Origin: a bacterium
Lineage (GTDB): Bacteria > CAIWAD01
Length of the DNA stretch: 64,000 bases
Assembly: GCA_030685015.1 (NCBI GenBank)
Contig: JAUXWS010000059.1
Location: forward strand, 62,001-126,000
Direction of reading: 5' to 3'
Shown: positions 18,387-28,180 of the stretch, piece by piece
Numbering within the stretch: the stretch's first letter is position 1
Layout of the letters: the number at the start of each line of letters is the position of its first letter
Position numbers and translations under genes: made by a program
Notes under the pieces: generated by a model
Told to the model about the DNA's origin: nothing
What the model saw: only the letters and a program-made list of their open reading frames with translations
Databases searched by the model: none

Positions 18387-19937
18387 ATGTTGCACCGCCT
18401 CGCCCTTGCCTCCCTGTTGACCGCCCTGTCCGCCCAGGCCAGCGTTGTGATCAACGAGATCCACTACAACCCGGCCGCCGCGCAGGGGGCGGACACCGCC
18501 TACGAGTTCATCGAGTTGTACAACACGGCTCCGGAACCGGTCGACCTGTCCGGGTGGCAGTTCACCGCGGGCATCGCCCACACCTTTGCCGCCGGCATCC
18601 AGATCCCGGCGGGAGGCTATCTGGTGGTGGGCGTCAACGCCGCCTCCCTGGAAGCCTGGTACGGGATCAGCGGCGTGGTCCAGTGGACGAGCGGCGCCCT
18701 GGACAATGGGGGCGAGACACTCCGTCTGGCGGACGCAGGTCAGAACCTGGTGGATGAGGTGCCCTACGACGACGCCGGCTGTTGGCCCACCGCCCCCGAC
18801 GGGGACGGCCCCAGTCTGGAGCTGGTCCATCACGCGCTGGACAACTCGCTCTGCCAGAGCTGGGCAGCCAGCGCCGTGGCCAATGGCACGCCCGGCGCCC
18901 GGAACAGTGTTTTCGCGGCCGACACGCCGCCCCAGGTCCAGGACCTGGGCCACTTGCCGCAATCCCCCGGGACCGCCGACCCGCTCACCGTGAGCGTGTC
19001 CATCACCGATGACGCCGGGGTTGCCACGGCCCTTCTGCGCTACACGGCGGGCGGCCCGGAGCTGACCGCCGTCCTGGCGGATCAGGGCGGTGGCCACTAC
19101 AGCGTCCAGATCGGCCCCTTCGCCGAGGGCACCCTGCTGGAGGTGATCGTGGAGGCCGAAGACACGGCGGGTCAGATCACCGTCCATCCTGCGCCGTTGG
19201 GGCCGGAAGCCTACCACATCTTCATCAGCGACCACCATCCCACCGACAGCGATATCGTCATCAACGAGATCCAGTACACGGACGCCTGTTACGGCGGGCT
19301 GGACTGGTTCGAATTGCACAACACCACTGGCACCCCCTTGGATCTCAGCTTCTGGACCGTGAAGGACGATCAGGACGATCACATCTTCACCATCCCCGGC
19401 GGGACGACGATTTCAGCCGGGGGCTACCTGGTGGTGGCCCAGGACGCGGCGCAGGTCATGTCCAACCATGGCATCGCCAATGTGGTGGGCAATGTCTCCT
19501 TCGGCCTGGGCAGCGGTGGCGACGCCGTGCGCCTCTTCGATGTGAACCTGGTCCTGGTGGATGCCGTGACTTACGGCGTGTCGGCGCCCTGGCCCGGCCC
19601 GCCCGTTGGAAGCGGCCCCTCCCTCAGCCTCATCGATCCTGCCCTGGACAACAGTCTGGGCGAGAACTGGGCGGCTTCGGCCGAGCCCTGCGGCACGCCT
19701 GGAACGGACAACCACCCAGCGGCACTGGTGCCACCCGCTCTGTCCATCGCCTACGATGGCGGGCAGATCATCCTCACCTGGACGGTGGTCGAGGAAGCCC
19801 TGGCCTACCGCGTCGAGGCGGCTGATGTCCTGGGCGGCGCCTTCACGACCCTGGCCACCACCCCGGACACCAACCTGCAGGTGAACATCAACCCGGCCCA
19901 ACCGCTGCGCCTGCTGCGGGTGATCGCACTCCGATAG
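18387..19937 (+). CDS. Secreted protein with two lamin-tail domains
   Basis: 516 residues. The ATG at 18387 is preferred to the one at 18375 because GATGAGG is then 6 bases upstream, and the signal peptide RLALASLLTALSAQA follows. LTD1 (about residues 20-180) opens with SVVINEIHYNPAAAQGADTA and contains FIELYNTAPEPVDLSGW. A linker sandwich follows (LTVSVSITDDAGVATALLRY). LTD2 (about 285-425) opens with DIVINEIQYTDACYGGLDWF. The final 60 residues form a small beta domain (ILTWTVVEEALAYRVEAADV) without PNPFNP. LTDs in secreted bacterial proteins are thought to mediate binding. It is intact, unlike its two neighbours, and is the likely template for them. Confidence 0.8.
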   Translation: MLHRLALASLLTALSAQASVVINEIHYNPAAAQGADTAYEFIELYNTAPEPVDLSGWQFTAGIAHTFAAGIQIPAGGYLVVGVNAASLEAWYGISGVVQWTSGALDNGGETLRLADAGQNLVDEVPYDDAGCWPTAPDGDGPSLELVHHALDNSLCQSWAASAVANGTPGARNSVFAADTPPQVQDLGHLPQSPGTADPLTVSVSITDDAGVATALLRYTAGGPELTAVLADQGGGHYSVQIGPFAEGTLLEVIVEAEDTAGQITVHPAPLGPEAYHIFISDHHPTDSDIVINEIQYTDACYGGLDWFELHNTTGTPLDLSFWTVKDDQDDHIFTIPGGTTISAGGYLVVAQDAAQVMSNHGIANVVGNVSFGLGSGGDAVRLFDVNLVLVDAVTYGVSAPWPGPPVGSGPSLSLIDPALDNSLGENWAASAEPCGTPGTDNHPAALVPPALSIAYDGGQIILTWTVVEEALAYRVEAADVLGGAFTTLATTPDTNLQVNINPAQPLRLLRVIALR

Positions 19938-19999
19938 CGGCAACCCGCGGCACGATCAATCCTTGAAAGGCGGGTGGCCCCGGGCGGGTCGCCTGCCGC

Positions 20000-20019
20000 T
20001 TATCCACCAGTTATCCACG
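20000..20019 (+). other. Two tandem DnaA-box-like sequences
   Basis: TTATCCACC (20000-20008) and TTATCCACG (20011-20019), each one base from the classical TTATCCACA, lie 11 bases apart in the gap before the first C25 gene. A single reverse copy, GTGGATAA, occurs at 25025-25032 just after that gene. No AT-rich unwinding region or replication gene is nearby, so an origin is not claimed. Confidence 0.35.
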
Positions 20020-20166
20020 AAACGCCGGCGATTTTGGCGGCCCGTCCCGGCATCCTTTGACGGCGCCTGACACATCCACCCATCACTTTGTTAAGCGGGC
20101 ATGTCAGCCGCGAACAAATGAATGATGCGAGGTCCATGCTGATCAAGCAGAGCGCCTTCCTGGGCA

Positions 20167-20182
20167 TGGCACGAAGATTGCT
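20167..20182 (+). promoter_or_regulatory. Sigma54 promoter of the first C25-type gene
   Basis: TGGCAC-GAAGA-TTGCT matches the consensus perfectly with exact spacing. The expected start is about 20193, giving a 24-base leader with AGAAAGG before the ATG at 20217. This position rules out the longer reading frame starting upstream at 20088 and supports the signal-peptide start. Confidence 0.85.
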
Positions 20183-20216
20183 GAACACCAAGGGCCAAAC
20201 GACAGAAAGGCGAACC

Positions 20217-23200
20217 ATGCATCGTGCCATTGCTTTGCTGCTGTGGGTACTGCCGACCCTGGCCAGCCCCTTCCCGTCCTCCGGCCAAACCACGCCCCTG
20301 CCGGCCGACGCAGGCCTGCAACTGGTGCTGGAGTTCCCGGCGCCCGTGTTAAGCCCATCCGAGGGCGGCTTCAGCGTCCGCATGCCGGGCGAGGGACTGC
20401 TGGGCATGGCGGGTTGTCCGGACCTGCCCCTGGCCAACCGTCATGTGCGCATTCCCGCCACCAAGAATGTGCAGCTGGAGGTGGTGGCGGCGCAGTGGAG
20501 CAGCCTGGGTTGGCATAGTGTCGCCCCTTTGCAGGAACGCCTGCACACCGAGGCGGACCTGCCCCTGCCCTGGATCCGCGACGAACAGGTCTTCCACGAG
20601 GCGCGCCTCTGGCCCCAGAGCTGGCTCAATCTCTCCGAGCCCATGCTGCTGCGGGAGACGCGGCTGGTCACGGTCTCGGTGGCGCCGGTGCGTTGGAACC
20701 CGGTGACGCGGGAGCTGCAGCACCTGGAGTCTCTCACCCTGCGCCTCACCTTCAGCGGGCAAAGCAGCGTCAATGTTCCCCTGCGGCCGACCGAGGAGGA
20801 GGGCCTGTCCGAGGACGGCGAAGGCCTGGTCTACTCCTGGCGCAAGGGTGAAGACCAGTTCCTGCGACAAATGTTGGGCGGGCGTCTGATCGATCCCTCC
20901 GTCCCGGAGTCGGGCGGCCAGGGAGCGCTGGCCGACATCTCCTGGCATGCGCCGCAACTGCCCTTGAACTACCTGGTCATCGCCAAGGCCGCCGCGCAAA
21001 GCCAGCCGCATTTCCAGAGCTGGGTGGCCTGGAAGCGCCAGAAGGGCCATCACGTGACCATCTTGGGCGAGGCCGAGATCACCAGCTGGACGACGACAGG
21101 CATCCGCAACGCCATCATCGACCTGTACCAGAACAGCCCCACGCCGCCGCATTACGTGGCTCTCATCGGCGACACGGGCGGCAGCTACGCCCTGCCCACC
21201 CACGGCAGCCAGTACGACCACTACTACGCCACCATCTCCGGCAACGACATCCTGGCCGATGTGGTGGTCGGGCGCGTCTCCGTGGAGAACGCCACCCAGA
21301 TGGCCACTGTCTTCAACAAGATCCTGACCTATGAGCAAAGCCCCAATCTGGCCAGCACCAACTGGCTGAGGCGGGCCGGCTGGCTGACGGGCTCCGGCCA
21401 TTGTGGCGAGTCCATGAGCCAGATGGCGCGGGACTTCGGCTTCCAGCTGATGCAGGAGCGTGGCTACATGCAGGTGGACACGGCCTTCTGCGCCAACAGC
21501 CCCACCTGGGTGGCCAACTGGTTCAACCAGGGCGTCAGCCACTACACCTACCGCGGCTGGGTGGGGATGGAGAACCTCAGCACGAACACACTCCTCAACA
21601 TGACCAATTCCAACACGCCCGTGGCCAACGTCTTCACCTGCGGATCGGGGGACTTCTCCACCGGCCTTGCCTACACGGAGGCCTTCCTGCGCGGCGGCAA
21701 CGCCACGCAGCCGGGGGCCGCCGTGGCCGCCATGGGCTTCTGCACGCTGGGCACCCACACGGCCTACAACAACCTGGTCTGTGGCGGCACCTGGAGCGCC
21801 CTGCTGGACTTCGGGATTCCCCAGGTGGGAACCAACATGTTCCGGGGCAAGCTGGAGCTGGTCAACACCCTGCCGCCCGGGGACTCCAACATCAACAGCT
21901 TCTCGTACTGGGCCAACTTGATGGGCGATCCCGGGATGGAGCAATGGTGCGGCGTGCCCGCCGTGCTCTCCTTCGACCACGCCCCGACCCTGTTGGGCAG
22001 CGGGGCCCAGGCCCTGGAGCTGCGCGTGCAGGACGGGGACGGCCAACCGGTGGACGGAGCGGCGGTGTGCGCCTGGCGGAGCGTGGATGCCCGCGCCCTG
22101 GGCCTGACCGATGCCGATGGCCGGGTCGTGCTCGAACTGCCGGCCCTGGTGCCCGGCGAGCTGTCCATCACGGCCAGCAAGGCCTTCTGTGTCCCCGCCC
22201 GCGCCAGCATCGATCTGGACGACCAGGTGGCGATGCCGGTCCTGGCGCAGGCCATTGTCCAGGATGAGGATGGCGATGGCCAGTGGACGCCCGGGGAGGT
22301 GGCCACCCTGCACCTGAGCTTCCACAACCCCTCCCCCAGCCAGGATCTGCCTGGCCTCTCCCTCTCGGCGGAGCTGGCCGACGCCGGCGCGGCACAGCTG
22401 CTGGCGTCCAGTGGCGCCGTGCCCGCACTGCCCGCCCAGGGCACGGTCCAGGCCACCGGTTTGATCCAATTGCGTGCGGCCGCCAACTGGACAGAGGGAT
22501 TGGCCGTGCGCTTGAACCTGCGCCTGGAGAGCGGAACAGCAAGCTATCTGGCGCGCGCCACCCTGCCCCTGAGCACGCCGGTGCCGGAGATCGCCGGCGC
22601 AAGCTTCCCTGCCGGCGGCCTGTATCCAGGCCAGACGGTCCCGCTGACCCTCCACCTTTCCAACAAGGGCAGCCGGCCCGCCGGCCAGGTAGGCTTCAAC
22701 TTCTCCTTCGCGGCCGGCAGCGGTCTATCCGTGGACCCGCCCTTGGTCGAACTGGACAGCCTGCGCGTGGATGAGCAAGTCATGCTCACCCTGGATATCA
22801 CAGCTTCAGTCAGTCTCGTGCCCGGCTACTCCAGCCCGTTGATCGTGACCTGGCAGGACGAGGGAAGTGGAGCCTTGGGGGAGCTGCGCGCCCCCATCGT
22901 GCTGGGCAACCAGCAGGCGGGGGATCCCACCGGCCCCGACGGCTGGGGCTACTACGCCTTCGAGAGCACGGACAGCCAGTGGCTGCAGGCTCCCGTCTAC
23001 AACTGGATCGAGATCGCCCCCAACGGTGGAGGCACGGGCAGCGTGGTCAATCTGCACGACTACAGCGACGAGGGCGACGACAGCCGCCGCGTGGAGCTGC
23101 CTTTCCCCTTCACCCTCTATGGCCAGAGCTATTCCAGCATGGCGGTCTGCTCCAACGGCTTCGTCGCGTTCGGCCCCCTGGCCCATTTGCAGACTGATTT

Positions 23201-24929
23201 CCGCAACCACTTCCTGCCCTGCGGCATGGGGCCGGAACCCATGCTGGCGCCCATGTGGGATGATTTCAAGCTGACGGGCGATGCGCAGGTTTGCGTCCAG
23301 CACCTGGCGGCGGAAGGGATCTTCGTGGTGGAGTGGTATCGCGTGCGCACCAATTCCAACAACATCATCAACACGTTCCAACTGCTGCTCTTTGACCCCG
23401 CCCTGCACCCCACACCCACCGGCGACGGCGAGGTCGTCTTCCAGTACCACACCTTCAGCGACAACCAGAGCAACAGCCAGGACTTCCCCTACTGCACCAT
23501 CGGCCTGAAGAACCAGGATGCCACCGTCGGTCTGACCCTGCTCAATTACCGGCAGCGGCCGGCCACCGCCTCACCCTTCGCGGCCGGGAAGGCCGTGCGC
23601 ATCACAACCTCCATCGGTCTCACGGTGGAACCGGCCCACCTGGACATCAGCGACACGGAACTGACCTTCAACCTGTCCGGCTCGGAGGTGGAAGCGACCA
23701 CGGGCCAAATCACCCTGGGCAACACCGGACAAGCCCCGCTCCTCTGGCAAGCGCGCATCTTCCCGCCGGAGGCCTGGCCGCCCCAGGGCATGCAGGCGCC
23801 CGCCGGCCGCGACGCGGGAGGGCCCGACTCCTTCGGCTACACCTGGCGGGACTCGGGCGAGGCCATCGGTCCGCCGGCGGGATGGGTGGACATGTGGGAG
23901 GCCGGCAACGAGATCGTGCTCAACCTGAATGGCGGCCCCGACACGGCGGACGACGGTTTCAGCGATCCCATCGACCTGCCCTTCGCCTTCCCCTTTTATG
24001 GTGTTCCGCAAACGCGGCTTTGGGTGGCGGCCAACGGCTTTGTCTCATTCCAGGAGCCGGACGGCCAGTACTGGCAGAACAACCTGGCCGGCATTCCCCA
24101 TGCCGACGCCCCCGATCGCAGCCTGCTCGTCTGGTGGGACGATCTGCTCAACAACGCGGAGCATGAGGGCTTCATCCGCTGGTGGACCAACGATCAGGAC
24201 AGCCTGGTGGTCACCTGGCAGGAGGCCCCCCACTTCAACCAGGCCTCCTACGGCGGACCCTTCACCTTCCAGGTCGTGCTGGAGGCCAACGGGCGCATCA
24301 CCTGCAACTACGGCGACATGGCGGCCGACGACCCGGACAGCGACTCCGGCAGCATCGGCGTGCAGTGGGACCAGGCCACGGGCTTCGTCATCCGCCACAT
24401 GCAGATCACCCGCGACGGGATCAGCATCCAGATCCTGCCGCCCTTCTGGCTGGAGCTGGAGGACGTGGCAGGCATGGTGTCGCCGGGCGCCGAGGGCGAA
24501 TTGCGCCTGAGGGTCCGCAACGATGTGCAGGGGCTGCTCCTGCCCAGCGGCCAATACGTGGCCACCGTGCTCTTCCAGTGCAACGATCCGGAACAGGCCT
24601 CCCTCAGCATCCCCGTGACTCTGATGGTGGCGGACACGGAACTGGAGAAGGGGCGGGAGCAGGCCCGGGCCTTCAGTGTGGACGCGGCCTGGCCCAATCC
24701 CTTCAACCCGACGGCGACCATCCGCTATCAATTGCCAGAACCGTTGTTGGTGGAGGCCCGCCTCTTCAACGTGGCCGGACAGATGGTGGGATTGGTGTTC
24801 AGCGGCCGGCAGCCGGCTGGGGAACACCACTTGCTGGTGGACGGCTCGCGCCTGGCCAGCGGTGTCTATTTGTTGAAGATGGAGGCGGGTCCGCACCGGG
24901 TCGTGCGTCGCTTGACCCTGGTCAAGTAG
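20217..24929 (+). CDS. Gingipain-like (peptidase C25 fold) giant secreted protein with sorting domain
   Basis: 1570 residues. Signal peptide HRAIALLLWVLPTLAS; pro-region to about residue 250; C25 fold about 255-580 (LNYLVIAKAAAQSQPHFQSW, VALIGDTGGSYALPTHGSQY, ILADVVVGRVSVENA). The expected catalytic Cys is present as C475 in VFTCGSGDF. The canonical catalytic His position of Y-x-G-H-G is W448 in YRGW; a conserved His, H514, lies in THTAYNN. Carboxypeptidase-like and Ig-like domains follow, then two nidogen-like beta domains (SNGFVAFGPL; ANGFVSFQEP) and a PNPFNPTATIRYQL sorting domain. Secreted, probably surface-attached. Either an atypical protease or a binding pseudoenzyme. Its promoter is sigma54-type. 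A 1216-residue relative lies at 43-47 kb. Confidence 0.88.
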   Translation: MHRAIALLLWVLPTLASPFPSSGQTTPLPADAGLQLVLEFPAPVLSPSEGGFSVRMPGEGLLGMAGCPDLPLANRHVRIPATKNVQLEVVAAQWSSLGWHSVAPLQERLHTEADLPLPWIRDEQVFHEARLWPQSWLNLSEPMLLRETRLVTVSVAPVRWNPVTRELQHLESLTLRLTFSGQSSVNVPLRPTEEEGLSEDGEGLVYSWRKGEDQFLRQMLGGRLIDPSVPESGGQGALADISWHAPQLPLNYLVIAKAAAQSQPHFQSWVAWKRQKGHHVTILGEAEITSWTTTGIRNAIIDLYQNSPTPPHYVALIGDTGGSYALPTHGSQYDHYYATISGNDILADVVVGRVSVENATQMATVFNKILTYEQSPNLASTNWLRRAGWLTGSGHCGESMSQMARDFGFQLMQERGYMQVDTAFCANSPTWVANWFNQGVSHYTYRGWVGMENLSTNTLLNMTNSNTPVANVFTCGSGDFSTGLAYTEAFLRGGNATQPGAAVAAMGFCTLGTHTAYNNLVCGGTWSALLDFGIPQVGTNMFRGKLELVNTLPPGDSNINSFSYWANLMGDPGMEQWCGVPAVLSFDHAPTLLGSGAQALELRVQDGDGQPVDGAAVCAWRSVDARALGLTDADGRVVLELPALVPGELSITASKAFCVPARASIDLDDQVAMPVLAQAIVQDEDGDGQWTPGEVATLHLSFHNPSPSQDLPGLSLSAELADAGAAQLLASSGAVPALPAQGTVQATGLIQLRAAANWTEGLAVRLNLRLESGTASYLARATLPLSTPVPEIAGASFPAGGLYPGQTVPLTLHLSNKGSRPAGQVGFNFSFAAGSGLSVDPPLVELDSLRVDEQVMLTLDITASVSLVPGYSSPLIVTWQDEGSGALGELRAPIVLGNQQAGDPTGPDGWGYYAFESTDSQWLQAPVYNWIEIAPNGGGTGSVVNLHDYSDEGDDSRRVELPFPFTLYGQSYSSMAVCSNGFVAFGPLAHLQTDFRNHFLPCGMGPEPMLAPMWDDFKLTGDAQVCVQHLAAEGIFVVEWYRVRTNSNNIINTFQLLLFDPALHPTPTGDGEVVFQYHTFSDNQSNSQDFPYCTIGLKNQDATVGLTLLNYRQRPATASPFAAGKAVRITTSIGLTVEPAHLDISDTELTFNLSGSEVEATTGQITLGNTGQAPLLWQARIFPPEAWPPQGMQAPAGRDAGGPDSFGYTWRDSGEAIGPPAGWVDMWEAGNEIVLNLNGGPDTADDGFSDPIDLPFAFPFYGVPQTRLWVAANGFVSFQEPDGQYWQNNLAGIPHADAPDRSLLVWWDDLLNNAEHEGFIRWWTNDQDSLVVTWQEAPHFNQASYGGPFTFQVVLEANGRITCNYGDMAADDPDSDSGSIGVQWDQATGFVIRHMQITRDGISIQILPPFWLELEDVAGMVSPGAEGELRLRVRNDVQGLLLPSGQYVATVLFQCNDPEQASLSIPVTLMVADTELEKGREQARAFSVDAAWPNPFNPTATIRYQLPEPLLVEARLFNVAGQMVGLVFSGRQPAGEHHLLVDGSRLASGVYLLKMEAGPHRVVRRLTLVK

Positions 24930-25058
24930 GAACCAACAGAAATCTTTCTGACAAGGCGGACATGGTCCGCCTTTGTCTTGTCCGGCAAGGATACGTGCAC
25001 CGCGCGACGATAGTCGCCCACTTGGTGGATAAGTGGTGGACAACTCCGCGGGGATGGT

Positions 25059-25469
25059 TCAGGCGTTCTTCAGCAACCAGGCCACCGCGTCCTCCTCCGA
25101 GGATGCTTCCACCAGGATGATGCCGTGGGGACCCACCTTGGATTGGTAGGTCAGGATCGACATGCGCGTCACGGCGCTATGGGAGGTGATGCTGATGAAG
25201 TGCTTGATGCCTTCATGGGCAAAGGCGGGAAAGACCTCACGGTCGATGCAATCCTGGATCTCTTGGCTGAAAGACCCCCGCGCCGCGCTGCTGTCGACAA
25301 TCCAGGCCTTTCCCCCCTTGGCCCGGGCGTGGGACAAGCCCTTCTCCAACACGGCCGCCCGGAACTCCGCCAAGGTCACGCCATAGTTGGTCCAGGTGTC
25401 GATGATGGCCCTGCTCGACGGATCATAGCGCACCGTCAACTTGCCCGGAATGGAGTAGACATGATCCAT
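25059..25469 (-). CDS. STAS/SpoIIAA-like domain protein
   Basis: 136 residues, soluble. The ATG at 25469 is chosen because GAAGG lies just upstream and the homologous core starts there. It alternates beta strands and helices: LTVRYDPSSRAIIDTWTNY, FRAAVLEKGLSHARAKGGKA, WIVDSSAARGSFS, FISITSHSAVTRMSILTYQ and IILVEASSEEDAVAWL. This fits STAS/SEC14-like or SpoIIAA-like small proteins. The phosphorylatable Ser/Thr of anti-sigma antagonists would be in the DSSAARGSF loop, which has several serines; that is inference. A possible -35 TTGACA lies near 25550. It follows the terminator of the upstream secreted-protein gene and looks monocistronic. Confidence 0.6.
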   Translation of the reverse strand: MDHVYSIPGKLTVRYDPSSRAIIDTWTNYGVTLAEFRAAVLEKGLSHARAKGGKAWIVDSSAARGSFSQEIQDCIDREVFPAFAHEGIKHFISITSHSAVTRMSILTYQSKVGPHGIILVEASSEEDAVAWLLKNA

Positions 25470-25581
25470 GTCGGCCTTCTGCTTGCGATGATTCGAACCC
25501 TTCGTCCTTCGTCGACTGTATCGGTGTGGGTGGTAAGGATCTGAACCAGTGTCAACCTTGAATTGTGCTCGGAAGACATGG

Positions 25582-25607
25582 GAAGAGGGTCCCAAAGGAC
25601 CCTCTTC
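25582..25607 (-). terminator. Strong hairpin after the secreted-protein gene
   Basis: GAAGAGGGTCC (25582-25592) and GGACCCTCTTC (25597-25607) are perfect 11-base complements around a four-base loop, 22 bases past the stop codon of the gene ending at 25629. No clear U-run follows on the minus strand, so it may act as a terminator or as an mRNA 3'-end stabiliser. Confidence 0.65.
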
Positions 25608-25628
25608 TTCTGAAGTGACTATGACGAA

Positions 25629-28049
25629 CTACTTGACCAGCAATACCTTTTCGGCTCCGATGCGGGCGCCGTCCACCGCCAGCTCCACCAAGTAATGTCC
25701 GCTTGCCATGGCCGCGCCGTTGAACACGACCCGATGCTCGCCCGCTGCGACCGGACCATCCATCAAACGCGCAACCAGACGGCCCTGGAGATCGAACACG
25801 GACAGGCTGGCCCGGCCGGGTCGATCCAACTGGTAGCTGATGGTCGTCATTGGATTGAAGGGGTTGGGCCAGGCGCCGGCGAGGCGGGCCGTCGCCGGAC
25901 GCGCGCCGCCATCCGGCAGGGAATCGATCAGCTCCTCGTGGCCGAAACAATGGAAATTGAACTGGAAATTATTGAGGGGAATCAGGGCGTTGTTCACAAC
26001 CCGGTAGCTGGACACCTCCTCCCAGGTGCGGGGCACCAGTGTCAGGTTGGGCACAGGTCGAGGATCACCCGGCGTCTGGAAGGATTTCAGTTCCAGGGGC
26101 AGGACTTCGATCCAGAAAGGCTGGGTGAAGGGCTCCAACAGGCCGGCCACGCTGACGCCGATCCAGTCCTCGCTGGCATCGCCGCCGGCGTAGCTCGGCG
26201 CATAGTTGTGGTCGGATTGATGGAGGAGCGTCCCATTGACGGGCAGGCCGCTCCAAACCTTCAGGCGCCAGGCACTGGCATCCTCGGGGGGGATGTTGAA
26301 GCTGGCGAAGCGAAGGCGCAGGCTGTCGAGGGCGTAGCCCATGCTGGGGCCCATCTGGGGTGGCTGGAAGCGCTGGGCGTAGCCCAGGCCCAGGGCGTCA
26401 CCAGAACCGGTGGTGTGGAGGAATTCAGGATTGGTGACATCCCAGCCGTAATCGTTGGCCAGTTCCAGGACGCCGGTCGGCCGCACGATGTAACTGGGCA
26501 GATTGAGGCGATCGTTGGGGGCGTAGCCGTCCGGCGTCATCAGGCGGATCTGTGGAAAGTGCAGGCTGGTGGCGTCCGGGGTCAGCGAGAAGGCGACGTC
26601 CACGTGCTGGTGCTGTTCCAGGCTGAAGGTGCCGCCCAGGGCTGTCGGCAGGTTGTCCATGTAGAGGGACCACTGGACATCCTGCGCCTGGTTGAGACCG
26701 AAGTTCTGGAAGGTGGCGGTGCCGGGAATGGGCCGCCCCAGGGTCCGCGGGTACGGCAGGCGGAACTCCGTCACACCCACGTCATTGGGCAACAGGGGAG
26801 ATCCCACCACGCGGAAATCGTCCACGAAGAAGCCGGTTCCGGTGCCGCCGTCGTGGTTGTTGTCCGTCTGGACCCGGAAGCGGAAGAAGACGAGATTGCC
26901 GCCCAGGAAGCTCACGTTGGTGGAGCGTCCGTGGCCGCCCCCATCCATGAAGTGGTACCACTGCCCGCTGCCCGTTTCCGTGTCGTAGTAGTCATAGAAA
27001 AGGGAGCGCCAGACGAAACCATCCAGGCTGTACTCCAGCAGGAAGTAGTCGTCCAGGCTGCTGTCGCCGTCGCCATCGTAGTCCAGCAGGTCGACCTTGG
27101 TCCAGAAGTCGATGAGCATGGTGTAGTTGGCCGGCAGGAAGATGGGGGGGCTGTAGATCACGTTGCTGATGGGCACTGCCTGGTTGGCCACTTGACAATG
27201 CACGCTGAAGGGACTGCTGTGGAAGGTGGTGGAGACGGCCCAGTGGTCGCCCGCCGCCGGCACGCCGGAGTAATGAAGGGTGGGTCCGGGGGTGTCCACG
27301 CCGTCGGCATTGTTCTGCAGCAGGATGAGGGCTCCGTCCGCCACCTGGATGTTGTCCAGCTGCATGCCGGTCAGGGCATCGTCATCCGGAAAGGATGTGT
27401 AGTCGTCGCTGGCGAAGGCGAAACGGATGCGGGTGGCGGTGGAACGATAGGGCGTCAGGTCGCAGACGGCATTGCGCCAGGTGTTGCCCAGCCCGGCCCA
27501 GCCCGCCCGGATGCCATGGCCGAAGATTTCCCCGAAGGCGAAGGCGTTGCTTACCGTGTAGGCCGGCGTCGAGGGCGTGAGCAGCTGCCAGGGTCCGGCG
27601 CCCATCTTCACTTCCACGTGGCAGGCATCCCACCCATCGTAGGGGGCGGGGGCACCGGCCGGGCTCTCCAGCGCCCAGAAGAGGTTGAAGGTAAGCTGCG
27701 GGCTGGTGGTGGCGCTCAAATTGAGGGGCGGCAGCTCCAGGAAGAGCAGGGTGTGGTCCAGGTAGCCGCCCACGTCGACGCTGGCGGACCACCAGTTCCA
27801 GGAGCCATCGAAACTGTTGAAGCTGCTCATGTGCCAGGTGCTGCCCTGGTCGGTCAAGTCCTGGCTGGTCCAACCGTCAAAGCCGGTGATGAAGTTCACC
27901 TCGTAAAGTGTCGTGTCCGTCCGGCTGGCATCCCGCTGCACGGGGGGCGGGAAATCTCGCGTCTCCACCCGGAAGGGGCTGAAGCTTGCGTGGGCAAGTC
28001 CCGCCAGGAGCAGCAGGAGGCACAATGCAGAAGCGCGCCGCTTGGCCAT
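25629..28049 (-). CDS. Large secreted beta-sandwich protein with C-terminal sorting domain
   Basis: 806 residues. GAGGAGGAA precedes the ATG at 28049 and a clear signal peptide follows (ASALCLLLLLAGLAHA). Residues about 45-215 and 225-405 are two jelly-roll/MAM-like units (FDGSWNWWSASVDVGGYLDH; PAAGDHWAVSTTFHSSPFSV; both with hydrophobic strands and acidic loops such as DYDGDGDSSLDDY, a possible Ca site). A CARDB-like segment (NDVGVTEFRLPYP) and a further beta domain follow, then the PNPFNPMTTISYQL sorting sandwich. No protease or glycosidase motif is seen, so adhesion or binding is the plainest reading. The C-terminal domain is the same type as in the C25 proteins, implying a shared export or anchoring route. 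Confidence 0.75.
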   Translation of the reverse strand: MAKRRASALCLLLLLAGLAHASFSPFRVETRDFPPPVQRDASRTDTTLYEVNFITGFDGWTSQDLTDQGSTWHMSSFNSFDGSWNWWSASVDVGGYLDHTLLFLELPPLNLSATTSPQLTFNLFWALESPAGAPAPYDGWDACHVEVKMGAGPWQLLTPSTPAYTVSNAFAFGEIFGHGIRAGWAGLGNTWRNAVCDLTPYRSTATRIRFAFASDDYTSFPDDDALTGMQLDNIQVADGALILLQNNADGVDTPGPTLHYSGVPAAGDHWAVSTTFHSSPFSVHCQVANQAVPISNVIYSPPIFLPANYTMLIDFWTKVDLLDYDGDGDSSLDDYFLLEYSLDGFVWRSLFYDYYDTETGSGQWYHFMDGGGHGRSTNVSFLGGNLVFFRFRVQTDNNHDGGTGTGFFVDDFRVVGSPLLPNDVGVTEFRLPYPRTLGRPIPGTATFQNFGLNQAQDVQWSLYMDNLPTALGGTFSLEQHQHVDVAFSLTPDATSLHFPQIRLMTPDGYAPNDRLNLPSYIVRPTGVLELANDYGWDVTNPEFLHTTGSGDALGLGYAQRFQPPQMGPSMGYALDSLRLRFASFNIPPEDASAWRLKVWSGLPVNGTLLHQSDHNYAPSYAGGDASEDWIGVSVAGLLEPFTQPFWIEVLPLELKSFQTPGDPRPVPNLTLVPRTWEEVSSYRVVNNALIPLNNFQFNFHCFGHEELIDSLPDGGARPATARLAGAWPNPFNPMTTISYQLDRPGRASLSVFDLQGRLVARLMDGPVAAGEHRVVFNGAAMASGHYLVELAVDGARIGAEKVLLVK

Positions 28050-28180
28050 GGGAAGTTCCTCCTCGACAACGCACCTGGAGCCATGATCAGGTGCCGTTGA
28101 ATACCGCATGCGGCGGAAGGGTGAATCGTCCCTTCTCGCGTGGATCGCCGCCAATGTGTGGATCGGTTGCCGCCGGGCGC

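Noticed and set aside
20000-20019. Replication origin at the DnaA-like boxes
   Set aside because: Only two imperfect boxes, no AT-rich segment, and no dnaA, dnaN or parAB genes nearby.
20088-20216. Longer N-terminus for the first C25 protein starting at 20088
   Set aside because: A perfect sigma54 promoter at 20167-20182 and a signal peptide starting at 20217 place the true start downstream.
25470-25500. GGGTTCGAATC on the minus strand upstream of the STAS-like gene, resembling a tRNA T loop
   Set aside because: No matching T-stem or cloverleaf; it lies in the leader of a protein gene.
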